Assembly: GCA_028699915.1 (NCBI GenBank)
Contig: JAQVTR010000012.1
Location: 1-39,922, forward strand
Length of the DNA stretch: 39,922 bases
Reading direction: 5' to 3'
From: Fidelibacterota bacterium
GTDB lineage: Bacteria; Fidelibacterota; Fidelibacteria; Fidelibacterales; Fidelibacteraceae
Every line of letters starts with the position of its first letter. The stretch's first letter is position 1. Below are positions 9,232 to 19,721 of this stretch, in pieces. Made by a program: the position numbers and the translations under genes. The notes beneath the pieces were generated by a model. That model did no database searches. It was not told the DNA's origin and was given only the letters and a program-made list of their open reading frames with translations.

Positions 9232-10536
9232 ATGCTTGCTTATACGCTGATCGAAAAAAAACAACAAGGGAAAGCTCTCACAAAGGATGAAATACGTTTT
9301 CTGGTCAAAGGATTTCTCAAAAAAGAGATCCCCGCTTACCAGATGTCCGCTTTTCTGATGGCCGTATATTTCAAAGGCATGGATGCGGACGAGATCAGCG
9401 CTTATATCGATGTGATCCTTCATAGCGGCAAGCGCGTCCGCTTTACGGATAAAAGCGCTTATTATGTCGATAAACACAGTACGGGCGGGGTAGGCGACAA
9501 GATATCCCTGATCCTGGCGCCTCTGGCGATGGCCAGCGGCAGGGTCCGGGTACCGATGATCTCCGGGCGCGGACTCGGCCACTCCGGCGGGACCCTGGAT
9601 AAGCTTGAGAGCATTCCCGGCTTCCGCACCGATCTCAGTCTTTTGGAATTCCGCAAGCAGACCGATGCCATTGGTTGTGCGCTGATCGGGCAGACCGCGG
9701 ACCTCTGTCCGGCCGATAAGGAATTGTACGCCCTGCGTGACGTTACCGCCACCGTGCGTTCCATTCCGCTGATCTGCGGTTCCATTCTGAGTAAAAAGAT
9801 CGCCGAAGGAATCCAGGGTCTGGTTTTGGACGTCAAGACCGGAAACGGGGCTTTTATTCCGGAATACGCCGAATCGCGGGAACTGGCTTCCAAATTGAAG
9901 TATTTCGGTGAAGCCTACGGGCTTTCGGTACGCCCCGTCCTGACCGATATGAATCAGCCGCTGGGAGAGAAGATCGGGAACTGGCTGGAAGTGGAAGAAT
10001 CCCTGGACGTATTGAAAGGCGGCGGTCCCGCGGATGTACGGGAACTCAGCCTGGTACTGACAACACAGATGCTTTCCCTGGCGGATCCGGGTTCCGCTGC
10101 GGAACAGATACGGCAAGATTTGGAAACTATACTGGATAAGGGTGCCGCTTTTGAAGCATTTCTCCGAATTGCCAAAACGCAGGGCGCCGATATCCGTTAT
10201 CTTGAAAATCCGGAACGTTACCGGCCGGCAAAGCATATAATGCAAGTGAAAGCCGGCCGTGAAGGCACGATCGCCGCGATAGACACCTATCAGCTGGGTT
10301 TGGACGCGATCGCGCTCGGAGCGGGGAGAACGGCAATGACAGACAAGATCGATCCCCGTGCGGGATTGATCGTGCACAAGCACCTCGGAGATGCGGTCCG
10401 GAAAGGAGAATTGCTCGTGACACTGCACTCGGCAAAAATGAAAGCCATCGAGTCCCTTGCAGCAGTTATCGGACAACGTTTTACGGTCTCCGGGGAATTC
10501 ACCTCAAAACCCCCGATCGTCTATGAAATACTTTAA
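9232..10536 (+). CDS. deoA: Pyrimidine-nucleoside (thymidine) phosphorylase
   Basis: A 434-residue cytosolic enzyme that splits thymidine, deoxyuridine or uridine with phosphate to give the base and (deoxy)ribose-1-phosphate. The phosphate-binding motif KHSTGGVGDK (81-90) and the family signature SGRGLGHSGGTLDKLESIPG (111-130) are intact. The length matches Bacillus-type pyrimidine-nucleoside phosphorylases as well as DeoA, so substrate breadth is open. An archaeal AMP phosphorylase is excluded by length. It begins three bases after the LptF/G stop, with AAAGG upstream, and overlaps the following TPR gene by 14 bases. It joins other nucleoside-handling genes in this window (adenosine deaminase, deoxynucleoside kinase, NupC). 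Confidence 0.92.
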   Translation: MLAYTLIEKKQQGKALTKDEIRFLVKGFLKKEIPAYQMSAFLMAVYFKGMDADEISAYIDVILHSGKRVRFTDKSAYYVDKHSTGGVGDKISLILAPLAMASGRVRVPMISGRGLGHSGGTLDKLESIPGFRTDLSLLEFRKQTDAIGCALIGQTADLCPADKELYALRDVTATVRSIPLICGSILSKKIAEGIQGLVLDVKTGNGAFIPEYAESRELASKLKYFGEAYGLSVRPVLTDMNQPLGEKIGNWLEVEESLDVLKGGGPADVRELSLVLTTQMLSLADPGSAAEQIRQDLETILDKGAAFEAFLRIAKTQGADIRYLENPERYRPAKHIMQVKAGREGTIAAIDTYQLGLDAIALGAGRTAMTDKIDPRAGLIVHKHLGDAVRKGELLVTLHSAKMKAIESLAAVIGQRFTVSGEFTSKPPIVYEIL

Positions 10537-11542
10537 ATACTTAATTTTTATCCTGATGACAGGAAGCTTGCTCGTCGCCCAGCATGACCCCATGGGCAGT
10601 ATGAGCATCGAATACGGTCCTCACGACATTATCGGTACCGGAAGGTCCTCTACCGAACAACACTTTGTGAGCATCGAATATTACGAACAGGTTGTTCAGC
10701 CCGTTGAGAGCGCACATTTTGCGGCACGTAACGGCGATTACACAAAAGCGATCGGCCTTTTCGGAGAATCGCTGAAAAGAGATTCCACTTATGTCTTCGC
10801 GCACAACGGTATGGGGAACGCATATCTGAAACTGGGCGATCTGGCGCGTGCGGAATATTATTTTCGGAAAGCCTTGCGTTTTGGCGGCACTTATGCCTTT
10901 CCCTATAATAACCTTGCAAATCTTTACATGCTGCAAAACAAGCGCAGCGAAGCCCTGCCCTTGCTGATGACCGCCCTGAATCTCGATCCCAACAGCGCCT
11001 ATGTATACTACAATGTCGGCAATTATTATTTGCACGAAGGCAACAACGTCGTTGCACAGTCCTATTATATTAAGGCGCTTAAACTGGACAAAGATCTTTG
11101 CGATGCACGCTATAACCTGGCACTGACCTACGGACGGCAGAACCGGCCCTCCATGGCCGTATCGGAATACGAAAAGACGGTAAAAACATGCCCCGGTCAC
11201 GAAAAAGCCGTGCTGAACCTGGCGGCCCATTACCTGCAGAACCGCCAGACCGACAAAGCGCTGATCCTCTACCGCCAGGCGCTTCAGGTCAATCCGAAGT
11301 CCGACATCTACCTGGCGATGGGACATGCGCTGTATAATCAGAACTATTACAAAGATGCCATCCAGGCTTACCGCGAAGCCATTGCTCTGGACAGTACGAA
11401 TATAAAGGCCAAATATTTCCTTGCCTTATCCTACTACGAACAAGACATGCTCTATTCCACGCATGAGATCCTGAAACAGATCCTGGAGCAGGATCCCGAT
11501 CATGATGAAGCAAAGGAATTGCAAAGCAAGATCGGCTTATAA
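10523..11542 (+). CDS. Exported tetratricopeptide-repeat protein
   Basis: A 339-residue TPR protein. I place the start at ATG 10523, inside the end of the phosphorylase gene, because a clean signal peptide begins there (residues 1-19, ending LLVAQ); a longer in-frame start at 10457 would bury it. From about residue 60 to the end there are seven or so 34-residue TPR units with the usual small/aromatic pattern (for example FAHNGMGNAYLKLGDLARAE and CDARYNLALTYGRQNRPSMA). TPR domains are protein-binding scaffolds; the partner is unknown. The domain is likely periplasmic. Coupling to the phosphorylase gene is probably only transcriptional. Confidence 0.8.
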   Translation: MKYFKYLIFILMTGSLLVAQHDPMGSMSIEYGPHDIIGTGRSSTEQHFVSIEYYEQVVQPVESAHFAARNGDYTKAIGLFGESLKRDSTYVFAHNGMGNAYLKLGDLARAEYYFRKALRFGGTYAFPYNNLANLYMLQNKRSEALPLLMTALNLDPNSAYVYYNVGNYYLHEGNNVVAQSYYIKALKLDKDLCDARYNLALTYGRQNRPSMAVSEYEKTVKTCPGHEKAVLNLAAHYLQNRQTDKALILYRQALQVNPKSDIYLAMGHALYNQNYYKDAIQAYREAIALDSTNIKAKYFLALSYYEQDMLYSTHEILKQILEQDPDHDEAKELQSKIGL

Positions 11543-11692
11543 AATACGGACTTTCTCAAGCCGCCCATCAATCCCGGGGATTTGGATGCGCTATGCCGTT
11601 TTCCCGTAGTTTAATCCGAAATAATACTTCCGAATTCCTTATTTTTTCCCTATTTTTATCAGATATTTTTCACATTTACGGGCGGAAAATCC

Positions 11693-14536
11693 ATGCTGCA
11701 AAAGAATATTGTCATCCGGGGAGCCCGGGAACACAACCTTAAGAATATCGACGTCGAGATACCGCGCGATAAACTGGTAATCATTACGGGATTAAGCGGA
11801 AGCGGAAAATCTTCGCTGGCATTTGATACCTTGTATGCCGAAGGCCAGCGCCGCTATGTGGAATCGTTATCCGCCTATGCGCGCCAGTTCCTCGGGGTTA
11901 TGGAAAAACCCGATGTCGACAAGATCGAAGGGCTGTCACCGGCGATCTCTATCGAACAAAAGACCACACACCGGAATCCGCGTTCGACGGTCGGGACCAT
12001 AACGGAGATCCACGATTACATGCGCCTGCTCTTTGCGCGGATCGGGATCCCGCATTGTTTTATTTGCGGAAAACCCATCAGTAAAATGACCGTCCAGGAA
12101 ATTGTAGACCGGGTCATGGAAATGCCGGAAGGCAGCCGCATTCAGGTAATGGCGCCGGCTTTCCGCGAACGCAAGGGGGAATTCCGGGAATTTTTCAATC
12201 AGCTGAAGAAAGAGGGCTTTTTACGTATTCGTCTGGACGGCAAGTTCCAGCTGCTCTCTGAGATTGAAACGCCCGAACGCAACAACAAGCATAACATCGA
12301 TATCATCATCGACCGCCTGATCATCAAGCCTGAAGTACGTCAGCGCCTGACCGAAAGTGTGGAGCTGGCGTTGTTGAACGGGAACGGGAACGTGATCATT
12401 TATGAAAGTCCCGAAAAGGAAAGCAATTTCAGCGAGAATTTCATTTGTCCCGATCATCCCCAGGTAAGCCTTGAGGAACTTTCGCCGCGCATGTTCTCTT
12501 TCAATAATCCCATCGGTGCCTGTTCCGCCTGCAACGGACTGGGATATCAGATGGAATTCAGTCCGGACCTGGTCGTTCCCGACAAATCCAAAAGTCTGCT
12601 GGAAGGCGCATTAAAACCTCTGGGTGAACAACCGCGCGGCACCTATTACAGCAGTTTGCTGAAAGGAATGGCAAAAAAATACAATTTCCGTTTTACCACG
12701 CCCTGGTACATGCTGAGCAAGGACGTGCAGGACCTGCTTCTATACGGAAGCGGGCGCGATCAGTTCAAGATCGATTATGAAGGCAGTCACTTCAGCGGTC
12801 AGTACATCAGCGGCTGGGAGGGTGTAATCCCTAATCTGGAGCGCCGTTATCAGCAGACCGGCAGCAATCGTATTCGCGCCTGGATCGAAAAGTTCATCTC
12901 GCAGCAGACCTGCCGCATTTGCGGCGGCAGCCGCTTAAAACGTATTTCCACGTCGGTTTATATCAACGATCACAGCATCGATGATCTGGAACGCATGTCC
13001 ATTCGTGAGGCACTGGATTTCATCTCGAATTTAAAGCTCAGCGCCATGGAGACAGTGATTGCAGAGCAGATCAGCAAAGAAATGCGGCAGCGGCTGGCTT
13101 TTCTGAACAATGTGGGGCTGGATTATCTGACGCTGAACCGCAGTGCGGGGACACTTTCGGGAGGCGAAGCGCAGCGCATCCGGCTGGCGACCCAGATCGG
13201 ATCGCAGCTGATGGGCGTGATGTACATTCTGGATGAACCCAGTATCGGACTGCATCAGCGGGATAACCAGAAACTGCTGGAGACGCTTAAAAATCTTCGT
13301 GACCTGGGGAATACCATCATTGTGATCGAACATGATCAGGAAACCATGGAAGCGGCCGACTGGATCATTGATATGGGCCCCGGTGCGGGACTGCACGGCG
13401 GCAATGTGGTCTGTGCAGGGACGCCGGAGATCCTGCACAATTGCGAAAGCTCCCTTACCGGTCAGTATCTTTCGGGGAAACAAAGCATTGAAGTACCTGA
13501 AAAACGCCGGAAAGGAAAGGGAAAATACCTCAAACTCTTCGGCGCGGAAGGAAACAATCTCAAGAAAGTGGATCTGGAGATCCCGCTTGGTACGATGACC
13601 TGTATCAGCGGGGTCAGCGGTTCGGGAAAGAGCACTCTGATCAATGAAACGCTGGTGGAGATCCTGAACCGCGATCTGATGCAGGCCAGGGGGACGCCCC
13701 TGAAATATGAGCATATCGAAGGAAAGCAGTATCTGGACAAGATCATCAGCATCAACCAGGCACCGATCGGCCGCACGCCGCGTTCCAATCCTGCAACCTA
13801 CACCGGTGTTTTTACCCAAATACGTGATCTTTACGCGTCGCTGAACGAATCGAAGCAGCGCGGCTACAGTCCGGGACGCTTCAGCTTCAATGTCAAGGGC
13901 GGCCGCTGTGAAGCCTGTAGCGGCGACGGGGTTAAAAAGATCGAGATGCATTTTTTATCGGATGTCTATGTAACCTGCGAGGTCTGTAAGGGGAAACGCT
14001 ATAACCGCGAGACCCTGGAGATCCGCTACCGCGGGAAAAATATTGCCGATGTCCTCGATTTGACCGTCGAGGAAGCCTTGGAATTCTTCAAGAATCATCC
14101 GAAGATCCGCAACAAGCTAAAAACCCTTTACGAGGTGGGACTCGGATATATCCATTTGGGACAGCAGGCGACCACTTTGTCCGGTGGTGAGGCGCAGCGT
14201 GTCAAACTGGCGACGGAACTGAGCCGCATTGGAACGGGTAAGACGCTCTATGTGCTTGATGAACCAACGACGGGTTTGCACTTTGCCGATGTGCACATGC
14301 TGCTGGATGTACTGAACAAGCTGGTCAATAAGGGGAATACCGTTCTGATCATCGAACACAATCTGGATGTGATCAAAAATGCGGACTGGCTTGTTGACCT
14401 GGGACCGGAAGGCGGTGACCGCGGCGGCAGCATCGTGGTCAGCGGTACTCCCGAACAAGTAGCCGCTTATAAACGCTCCTATACCGGGCAATACCTGAGG
14501 AAAGTATTAAAAACCAAGAAAGCGCAGTCTTCATGA
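11693..14536 (+). CDS. uvrA: Excinuclease ABC subunit A
   Basis: A 947-residue damage-recognition ATPase of nucleotide excision repair, full length for the family. The first ABC module has Walker [10 protein letters not shown] (33-41) and the signature [17 protein letters not shown], and the second has GVSGSGKST and [17 protein letters not shown]. The zinc-finger cysteines are present: CFICG in the signature-insertion region, CSACNGLGY and CRICGGSRL in the first half, and CEACSGDG with CEVCKGKRY in the second. The 150-base region upstream holds no obvious LexA box of the CTGT-N8-ACAG type. The stop overlaps the next gene by four bases (ATGA), an unusual pairing with a redox enzyme. Confidence 0.97.
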   Translation: MLQKNIVIRGAREHNLKNIDVEIPRDKLVIITGLSGSGKSSLAFDTLYAEGQRRYVESLSAYARQFLGVMEKPDVDKIEGLSPAISIEQKTTHRNPRSTVGTITEIHDYMRLLFARIGIPHCFICGKPISKMTVQEIVDRVMEMPEGSRIQVMAPAFRERKGEFREFFNQLKKEGFLRIRLDGKFQLLSEIETPERNNKHNIDIIIDRLIIKPEVRQRLTESVELALLNGNGNVIIYESPEKESNFSENFICPDHPQVSLEELSPRMFSFNNPIGACSACNGLGYQMEFSPDLVVPDKSKSLLEGALKPLGEQPRGTYYSSLLKGMAKKYNFRFTTPWYMLSKDVQDLLLYGSGRDQFKIDYEGSHFSGQYISGWEGVIPNLERRYQQTGSNRIRAWIEKFISQQTCRICGGSRLKRISTSVYINDHSIDDLERMSIREALDFISNLKLSAMETVIAEQISKEMRQRLAFLNNVGLDYLTLNRSAGTLSGGEAQRIRLATQIGSQLMGVMYILDEPSIGLHQRDNQKLLETLKNLRDLGNTIIVIEHDQETMEAADWIIDMGPGAGLHGGNVVCAGTPEILHNCESSLTGQYLSGKQSIEVPEKRRKGKGKYLKLFGAEGNNLKKVDLEIPLGTMTCISGVSGSGKSTLINETLVEILNRDLMQARGTPLKYEHIEGKQYLDKIISINQAPIGRTPRSNPATYTGVFTQIRDLYASLNESKQRGYSPGRFSFNVKGGRCEACSGDGVKKIEMHFLSDVYVTCEVCKGKRYNRETLEIRYRGKNIADVLDLTVEEALEFFKNHPKIRNKLKTLYEVGLGYIHLGQQATTLSGGEAQRVKLATELSRIGTGKTLYVLDEPTTGLHFADVHMLLDVLNKLVNKGNTVLIIEHNLDVIKNADWLVDLGPEGGDRGGSIVVSGTPEQVAAYKRSYTGQYLRKVLKTKKAQSS

Positions 14537-15990
14537 AAGCTGATATCGTTATCATCGGAGCCGGAATAATCGGGTGTGCGATTGCCAATACGCTGGCAAA
14601 GTATGACCTTTCGGTGCTGGTGATCGAAAAAAATAACGATGTTTCCGGCGGCGCCAGCAAGGCGAACAGCGGGATAGTGCATGCGGGTTACGATGCGGAG
14701 CCCGGGACGCTCATGGCGGAATTCAATATTTCCGGCAAGCGGATGTATCCCGCACTTTGTGAACGCCTGGATGTTCCTTTCCGTAAGACGGGCTCTCTGG
14801 TCCTCGCCTTCAGCGATGCCGAGATGCGAACCCTGGAAGCGTTGAAAAACAGGGGAGAGGTCAACGGCGTTCAAGGTCTGGAAATTCTGGATGCCGGGAC
14901 TGTCAGAAAGCGGGAAACGCATGTCAATCCCGGAGTCAAAGGCGCGCTTTATGCGCCCGATGCGGGAATCGTAAGCCCTTACGAACTTTGCATTGCCCTG
15001 ATGGAAAACGCGATGGATAACGGAGTGTCCCTGTGGCTGGATTCGCCGGTAGCGAATATCCGGCGTTCCGGGACGGCTTATGTGGTCCAAACGCCCGGAA
15101 AAAGTGTCGAAACCGCCGGTATCGTCAACTGTGCGGGAGCATACGCGGACAGGATCCACGCTATGCTGCTTCCGGAAACCTTCAAAATACATCCCCGGCG
15201 CGGGGAATATTTTCTGCTGGATAAATACGCGGCCGCAGAAATCGGGCATGTGCTCTTTCAATGTCCCACGGAACTGGGCAAAGGAGTTCTGATTGCGCCG
15301 ACTGTGCACGGAAATGTGATTGTCGGTCCGAATGCGCATGACGTCAGCGATCCCGAAGCGCTTGAAACTACGGCTGCAGGATTGAAGGAAGTCTGGGAAA
15401 CCGCTTTAAGAAGCATACCTGATCTTCCTTATAATCAAGTGATAACAACATTCTCCGGTGTCAGGGCGGAACCTTCGTCCGGAGATTTTATTGTCCGGGA
15501 TTATCCCGGAATGCCGGGCTTTATCGATGTGGCGGGCATCAAATCTCCCGGTCTGACGGCAGCACCGGCCATAGCGCTCTATGTCGAGAACATCATCAAA
15601 ACGCAGCGGGGCGGATTGTCCTTAAGATCCGATTTCCGGGAGCGGCGAAGAGAACTGCCGCATTTTCACGGGCTTTCCCATGACGCACGCCGGGAACTTG
15701 TGAAAAAAGACCCCCGTTTCGGGCGTATTATCTGCCGTTGTGAAAGCGTAACGGAAGCGGAAATTGTCGATGCCATCCATCGGAATGCCGGAGCCAGGAC
15801 ACTGGACGGCGTCAAGCGGCGCACCCGCTGCGGCGGCGGTCGCTGCCAGGGCGGCTTCTGCGGTCCCCGGATCATTGAGATCCTTTCCCGCGAGCTGGGC
15901 ATTCCCCGGGAAAAGGTCCGCAAGGACAATGCCGGTTCCGAGATCCTTGTTGAGTCGGCCGTACAGGAGAACAAGCATGGAGCAGTATGA
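14533..15990 (+). CDS. GlpA-like FAD-dependent glycerol-3-phosphate dehydrogenase family oxidoreductase
   Basis: A 485-residue flavoprotein. The N terminus has the FAD-binding GAGIIG motif (9-14). The body matches the DAO/GlpA family, with the SGGASKANSGIVHAGYD stretch typical of the GlpA/L2HGDH group. The C-terminal extension has CRC (401-403) and CGGGRCQGGFC (433-443), a BFD-like [2Fe-2S] site as in anaerobic GlpA. The likely reaction is oxidation of glycerol-3-phosphate or a related 2-hydroxy compound. It overlaps uvrA by four bases and the next FAD oxidoreductase by 14. In many anaerobes this pair is followed by a DUF1667 iron-sulfur gene, which is absent here. Confidence 0.82.
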   Translation: MKADIVIIGAGIIGCAIANTLAKYDLSVLVIEKNNDVSGGASKANSGIVHAGYDAEPGTLMAEFNISGKRMYPALCERLDVPFRKTGSLVLAFSDAEMRTLEALKNRGEVNGVQGLEILDAGTVRKRETHVNPGVKGALYAPDAGIVSPYELCIALMENAMDNGVSLWLDSPVANIRRSGTAYVVQTPGKSVETAGIVNCAGAYADRIHAMLLPETFKIHPRRGEYFLLDKYAAAEIGHVLFQCPTELGKGVLIAPTVHGNVIVGPNAHDVSDPEALETTAAGLKEVWETALRSIPDLPYNQVITTFSGVRAEPSSGDFIVRDYPGMPGFIDVAGIKSPGLTAAPAIALYVENIIKTQRGGLSLRSDFRERRRELPHFHGLSHDARRELVKKDPRFGRIICRCESVTEAEIVDAIHRNAGARTLDGVKRRTRCGGGRCQGGFCGPRIIEILSRELGIPREKVRKDNAGSEILVESAVQENKHGAV

Positions 15991-17227
15991 CGTCATCTGT
16001 ATCGGCGGAGGGCCCGCCGGCCTGGCAGCCGCGCTCTCGGCGCGGGAAAACGGCGCGGGGCGGGTTTGCATCCTTGAACGTGATGTGGAGCTGGGCGGCA
16101 TCCTGCAGCAATGTATTCATAAGGGTTTTGGACTGCATATTTTCGGCGAAGATCTCAGCGGCCCGGAATACGCCCAGCGTTTCATCGGTGAAGTCCGCAA
16201 CAGCGATATTGCGGTAAAAACCGATACGATGGTGCTGGAGATCACGCCGCAAAAACAGGTTTATATTCTGAATTCACGGCAGGGATATCAGGTTCTAAAA
16301 GCAAAAGCGATCGTTCTGGCAATGGGCTGCCGGGAACGGACCCGCGGAGCACTGGCCATTCCCGGGACCCGCCCCGCGGGCGTTTTGACCGCCGGCGCTG
16401 CGCAGCGACTGGTCAATATTGAAGGCTCTATGATCGGCCGGAAAATTATCATTCTGGGTTCGGGCGATATCGGACTGATCATGGCGCGGCGCATGAGCCT
16501 GGAAGGTGCCGAAGTTCTCGCGGTTGCGGAGATCATGCCTTTTTCCAGCGGACTGACCCGCAATATCGTTCAATGCCTGGATGATTTTCAGATCCCGCTT
16601 CTTTTGCAGCACACCGTAACGGACATCCGCGGAAAGAACCGCCTGGAATCGGTGGTCATTTCTCAGGTGGATGAAAAGCTCCAGCCCCTTCCCGGCACCG
16701 GGAAAGCGTATTCCTGTGATACGCTGCTGCTGTCCGTCGGCTTGCTGCCGGAGATCGAACTGCCCTTTGCGGCCGGCATGATCCTGGATAAGCGCAGTCG
16801 GGGTCCGCGCGTCAGCGAATCGATGGAGACTTCCATTCCCGGTGTGTTTGCCTGCGGCAATGTTGCGCATGTACACGATCTGGTGGATTTTGTGACGGAA
16901 GAGAGCCGGAAAGCCGGTCGTTCTGCAGCCCGCTACCTCCGCGAAGGATCCCCGTCCGGAAAAAGTATCGCTTGCATCGCAGGAGAGGGGATCGCCTATA
17001 TCGTGCCGCAGCAGATCAAGGTTCAGAATTGCATGAAAGAGCTCGAATTGTATTTCCGGGTCAATACCGTCTTTGACAACGCCAGGATCGTTCTGAAAAT
17101 TGACGATAAAGTGTTCAAAGAGGTCAAAAAAAGGCACCTTGCTCCGGGAGAGATGGAGAGGATCAAAATAAATTCCGAGGTCTTAATTGGCGCTGAAAAC
17201 TTAAAACTGGAGATTGAAGGAAAGTAA
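15977..17227 (+). CDS. FAD/NAD(P)-dependent oxidoreductase, partner of GlpA-like protein
   Basis: A 416-residue pyridine-nucleotide-disulfide-type oxidoreductase without the redox disulfide. The FAD motif GGGPAG is at residues 10-15, a second Rossmann motif GSGDIG follows in the middle, and the family stretches AMGCRERTRGALAIPGTRPA and FACGNVAHVHDLVD are present. I chose ATG at 15977 because CAGGAG lies just upstream and the FAD motif follows at once; a longer frame from 15764 is a shadow of the preceding gene. A roughly 75-residue C-terminal beta-rich domain replaces the usual dimer domain. It probably passes electrons between the GlpA-like subunit and NAD(P) or another carrier. Confidence 0.82.
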   Translation: MEQYDVICIGGGPAGLAAALSARENGAGRVCILERDVELGGILQQCIHKGFGLHIFGEDLSGPEYAQRFIGEVRNSDIAVKTDTMVLEITPQKQVYILNSRQGYQVLKAKAIVLAMGCRERTRGALAIPGTRPAGVLTAGAAQRLVNIEGSMIGRKIIILGSGDIGLIMARRMSLEGAEVLAVAEIMPFSSGLTRNIVQCLDDFQIPLLLQHTVTDIRGKNRLESVVISQVDEKLQPLPGTGKAYSCDTLLLSVGLLPEIELPFAAGMILDKRSRGPRVSESMETSIPGVFACGNVAHVHDLVDFVTEESRKAGRSAARYLREGSPSGKSIACIAGEGIAYIVPQQIKVQNCMKELELYFRVNTVFDNARIVLKIDDKVFKEVKKRHLAPGEMERIKINSEVLIGAENLKLEIEGK

Positions 17228-17295
17228 TGTTGATGTGTTGAAATTAAGATTCGCTTAAAGGCTTGGATACGAAAAATAAAAAAGAGGCGGATGGA

Positions 17296-17463
17296 ATGAA
17301 AAACAGGGAATACCGGTGGGGTTTTGAAAAATTGTTTCAGTGGAGCGATGCGGAATATTTTATAACAAGAAGGTATGTCAATAAAGAAGTGTTAATGAAA
17401 ATCAGGGATAGGGTAAGAATGATATCCGTTAAATTGAATGCATTAAGCAAATCGCTCAAATAG
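17296..17463 (+). CDS. Small hypothetical protein
   Basis: A 55-residue, basic, mostly helical frame starting at ATG 17296 with AAAGAGG upstream; a TTG at 17263 would add eleven residues. I recognise no family. It sits alone between the flavoprotein and folK genes in a more AT-rich stretch. The RBS-like sequence and charged composition are the only support, so it may be spurious. Confidence 0.35.
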   Translation: MKNREYRWGFEKLFQWSDAEYFITRRYVNKEVLMKIRDRVRMISVKLNALSKSLK

Positions 17464-17495
17464 AATAATTATCAGCATTTTAACAAAAATTTATC

Positions 17496-17999
17496 ATGGA
17501 CAAAACGAATTACAGACCCCTATACCTCGGCTTCGGCTCAAACCTGGGTGACCCGGGCCATCTGGTGACCCGGGCCATCAAGGAAGTGGCGTCAAATCCG
17601 CATATCGGCTTTGTAAAACAGAGTTCTCTCTGGCGGACGCAAGCTCTTTATGATCTTCATCAGCCCGATTTTGTCAATGCGGTGGTAAAATACCGCAGTG
17701 ATCTGGATCCTTTTGAACTCCTGGATTATTTAAATCTGATCGAAACCCGTTTTTTGCGCCGCCGGGATCCGCTGCGCCCCAAAGGTCCCCGGACCCTGGA
17801 TATCGATATTCTTTTTTACGGCGATCTGCAAATACGGGATGCGAGGCTGCATATTCCGCACCCGCGTTTTCATGAAAGAAAATTTATTCTTTTCCCTATG
17901 GCGGAAATTGATGTAAATTACCAAGTTCCCGGAACATCGTTCAGCATCGCGGATTACATAGAACGCTGTCCGGATAAATCAAAGGTGGAAAGGATATGA
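17496..17999 (+). CDS. folK: 2-amino-4-hydroxy-6-hydroxymethyldihydropteridine diphosphokinase
   Basis: A 167-residue HPPK that transfers pyrophosphate from ATP to hydroxymethyl-dihydropterin in folate synthesis. Family motifs are clear: GFGSNLGDP near the N terminus, the QPDFVNAVV strand, the FLRRRDPLRPKGPRTLDIDI loop with the two metal-binding Asp residues, and HIPHPRFHERKFILFPMAEI. Length is normal. The start at ATG 17496 follows an AT-rich stretch without a strong ribosome-binding site. It overlaps the deoxynucleoside kinase gene by four bases, so folate and nucleotide salvage genes are coupled. Bases 17547-17580 hold two copies of a 16-base sequence read in different frames. Confidence 0.95.
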   Translation: MDKTNYRPLYLGFGSNLGDPGHLVTRAIKEVASNPHIGFVKQSSLWRTQALYDLHQPDFVNAVVKYRSDLDPFELLDYLNLIETRFLRRRDPLRPKGPRTLDIDILFYGDLQIRDARLHIPHPRFHERKFILFPMAEIDVNYQVPGTSFSIADYIERCPDKSKVERI

Positions 18000-18637
18000 C
18001 GGGTCCCGCATACTATATTGCAATTGAAGGCGTTATCGGCGTCGGCAAAACCAGCCTGGCGAAAATTCTCTGCAAACAGCTCGGAAGCCGGCTGATCCTT
18101 GAGAAATTCGAAGAGAATCCTTTCCTTTCGGATTTTTACAATGACCGCCAGCGCTATGCTTTTCAAACCCAGCTCTTTTTTCTTCTGAGCCGCTACCGTC
18201 AGCAGCTGGAACTGATGCAGACCGATATGTTCCACCGCAGTCTGATCACGGACTATATTTTTGCCAAAGACCGGCTTTTTGCATATATCAATCTGGATGA
18301 AAAGGAACTGCATCTTTACGATCAGCTCTATTCCATTTTATCCCGCGAGATCACCAAACCGGATCTGGTGATCTATTTGCAGTCCGATACCGAGCGCCTG
18401 ATGAAGAACATCGATCTTCGCGGCCGCAGTTATGAGCGGAATATGGATCGGGAATACATCGATTCGCTCAATCAGTTTTATAACCAGTTCTTTTTTCATT
18501 ACGACCAGACCCCGCTTCTGATCATCAACACCACGGATATCGATTTTGTCAATAAAAAGGAAGATCTGGAAGAAGTGATGAAATATATACAGCAGCCGCC
18601 GGCCGGAACCAAATATTACAAGGCAGGGTCGCACTAA
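17996..18637 (+). CDS. Deoxynucleoside kinase
   Basis: A 213-residue kinase of the dCK/dGK family that phosphorylates deoxynucleosides for salvage. The P-loop GVIGVGKTS is at residues 12-20. An HRS-type segment with the TDYIFAKDRLFA region follows, where the family usually has ERS/DRS and the base-binding residues. The LID-like stretch LRGRSYERN is near residue 140. Length fits bacterial deoxyadenosine/deoxyguanosine kinases. Which base it prefers cannot be read here. It starts in the stop codon of folK (ATGA overlap) and ends one base into the next gene. Confidence 0.88.
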   Translation: MTGPAYYIAIEGVIGVGKTSLAKILCKQLGSRLILEKFEENPFLSDFYNDRQRYAFQTQLFFLLSRYRQQLELMQTDMFHRSLITDYIFAKDRLFAYINLDEKELHLYDQLYSILSREITKPDLVIYLQSDTERLMKNIDLRGRSYERNMDREYIDSLNQFYNQFFFHYDQTPLLIINTTDIDFVNKKEDLEEVMKYIQQPPAGTKYYKAGSH

Positions 18638-18846
18638 TGGGTGTTTTATTGAACATCATTCTGGTAGCGATCTTCTTTTATCTTCTTTTCAGGATATTTG
18701 TACGCCGCCGCTTTTTTAATTTTCCTAAAGGTCCCGATGATCTGCACGCATCCCGGGATGAGGATACGGCCGGAGAGGACGTAGTCCGGAAGAGCATTGA
18801 TATGTCCAATGTAGAAGATGCGGATTACAAAGAGATCGAGGAATAA
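18637..18846 (+). CDS. Small single-pass membrane protein
   Basis: A 69-residue protein with one N-terminal membrane helix (about residues 4-20), a basic RRRFF stop-transfer stretch and an acidic, probably cytoplasmic tail. It resembles small DUF4834-type proteins of Bacteroidota-like genomes in layout, but I cannot confirm the family. ATG overlaps the kinase stop by one base (TAATG), so it is a real coupled gene despite its size. Function unknown. Confidence 0.65.
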   Translation: MGVLLNIILVAIFFYLLFRIFVRRRFFNFPKGPDDLHASRDEDTAGEDVVRKSIDMSNVEDADYKEIEE

Positions 18847-18862
18847 CAAAGGCGTCAATCCA

Positions 18863-19678
18863 ATGCAGCAACTTCAGCATGTTTTGATTACGGGTGCCTC
18901 ATCCGGGATAGGAAGAGCCATAGCGGAATTACTGAACGAAAAAGGGTATGCGGTTACCGGAACTTCCCGTCATCCCGAAACGATCAAGAACCCCATTCCC
19001 GGCGTACGCTATTTGCGCCTTGACCTTCAGGATCCCGAAAGTATCGATCTTCTGGCTGCAACCGTTCCCGATACCGATATTTTGATCAATAACGCCGGAC
19101 AAAGTCAGATCGGACCTCTCGAGGAGATTCCCATGGAAAAGATCCGGAGTCTCTTTGAGGTCAATTATTTTGGTCTGGTCCGTCTGAGCAAAGCGCTGAT
19201 CCCGGCAATGCGTCAGCGTCGAAGCGGCGCGATCATCAATATATCTTCCATGTCGGGCGTATTCGGAGTCGCCTATACGTCGCAATACTGCAGCAGCAAA
19301 TTCGCACTGGAAGGATTCTCCCGTTCCCTGCGGCAGGAACTGGCACCATTCGGGATCCCCGTGGTACTCATTGAACCCGGCTACATTGCTACGGGACTGC
19401 AGCAGGAACAGCTTTATTCCGGAACTTCGGAGTATTTTCCGCGGCTTTCCGCATTCAAGACCGTACGGGACCGTAACATTGAAAACGGCGCGGATCCGAA
19501 GATCATTGCCCGGAAAGTTTTAAAGGTACTGAAGAGCAAGAATCCCAAAGCTGCTTACCCGGTCGGCGGTGATGCCGCACTTCTGGCTTTTTTCAAACGC
19601 GTGCTTCCCGCCCGCATTGCGGAGTATTTCCAGCGTAAAAAATTTAAAAGCTTGAATATCCGCCTCATTATTCATTAA
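18863..19678 (+). CDS. Short-chain dehydrogenase/reductase (SDR)
   Basis: A 271-residue classical SDR that reduces or oxidises a hydroxyl/carbonyl group with NAD(P). The cofactor motif TGASSGIG is at residues 10-17, NNAG follows near 80, and the catalytic Ser and YCSSK tetrad lie in the SSMSGVFG to YCSSKFALEGF stretch. I place the start at ATG 18863 because the nucleotide-binding strand begins a few residues later; an in-frame ATG at 18818 overlaps the upstream gene and adds a charged tail. It ends the folK operon. The substrate is unknown. Confidence 0.88.
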   Translation: MQQLQHVLITGASSGIGRAIAELLNEKGYAVTGTSRHPETIKNPIPGVRYLRLDLQDPESIDLLAATVPDTDILINNAGQSQIGPLEEIPMEKIRSLFEVNYFGLVRLSKALIPAMRQRRSGAIINISSMSGVFGVAYTSQYCSSKFALEGFSRSLRQELAPFGIPVVLIEPGYIATGLQQEQLYSGTSEYFPRLSAFKTVRDRNIENGADPKIIARKVLKVLKSKNPKAAYPVGGDAALLAFFKRVLPARIAEYFQRKKFKSLNIRLIIH

Positions 19679-19721
19679 ATTTCGTTGCTATTTAGAATAA
19701 TCACTGATAAAGGGGATTATA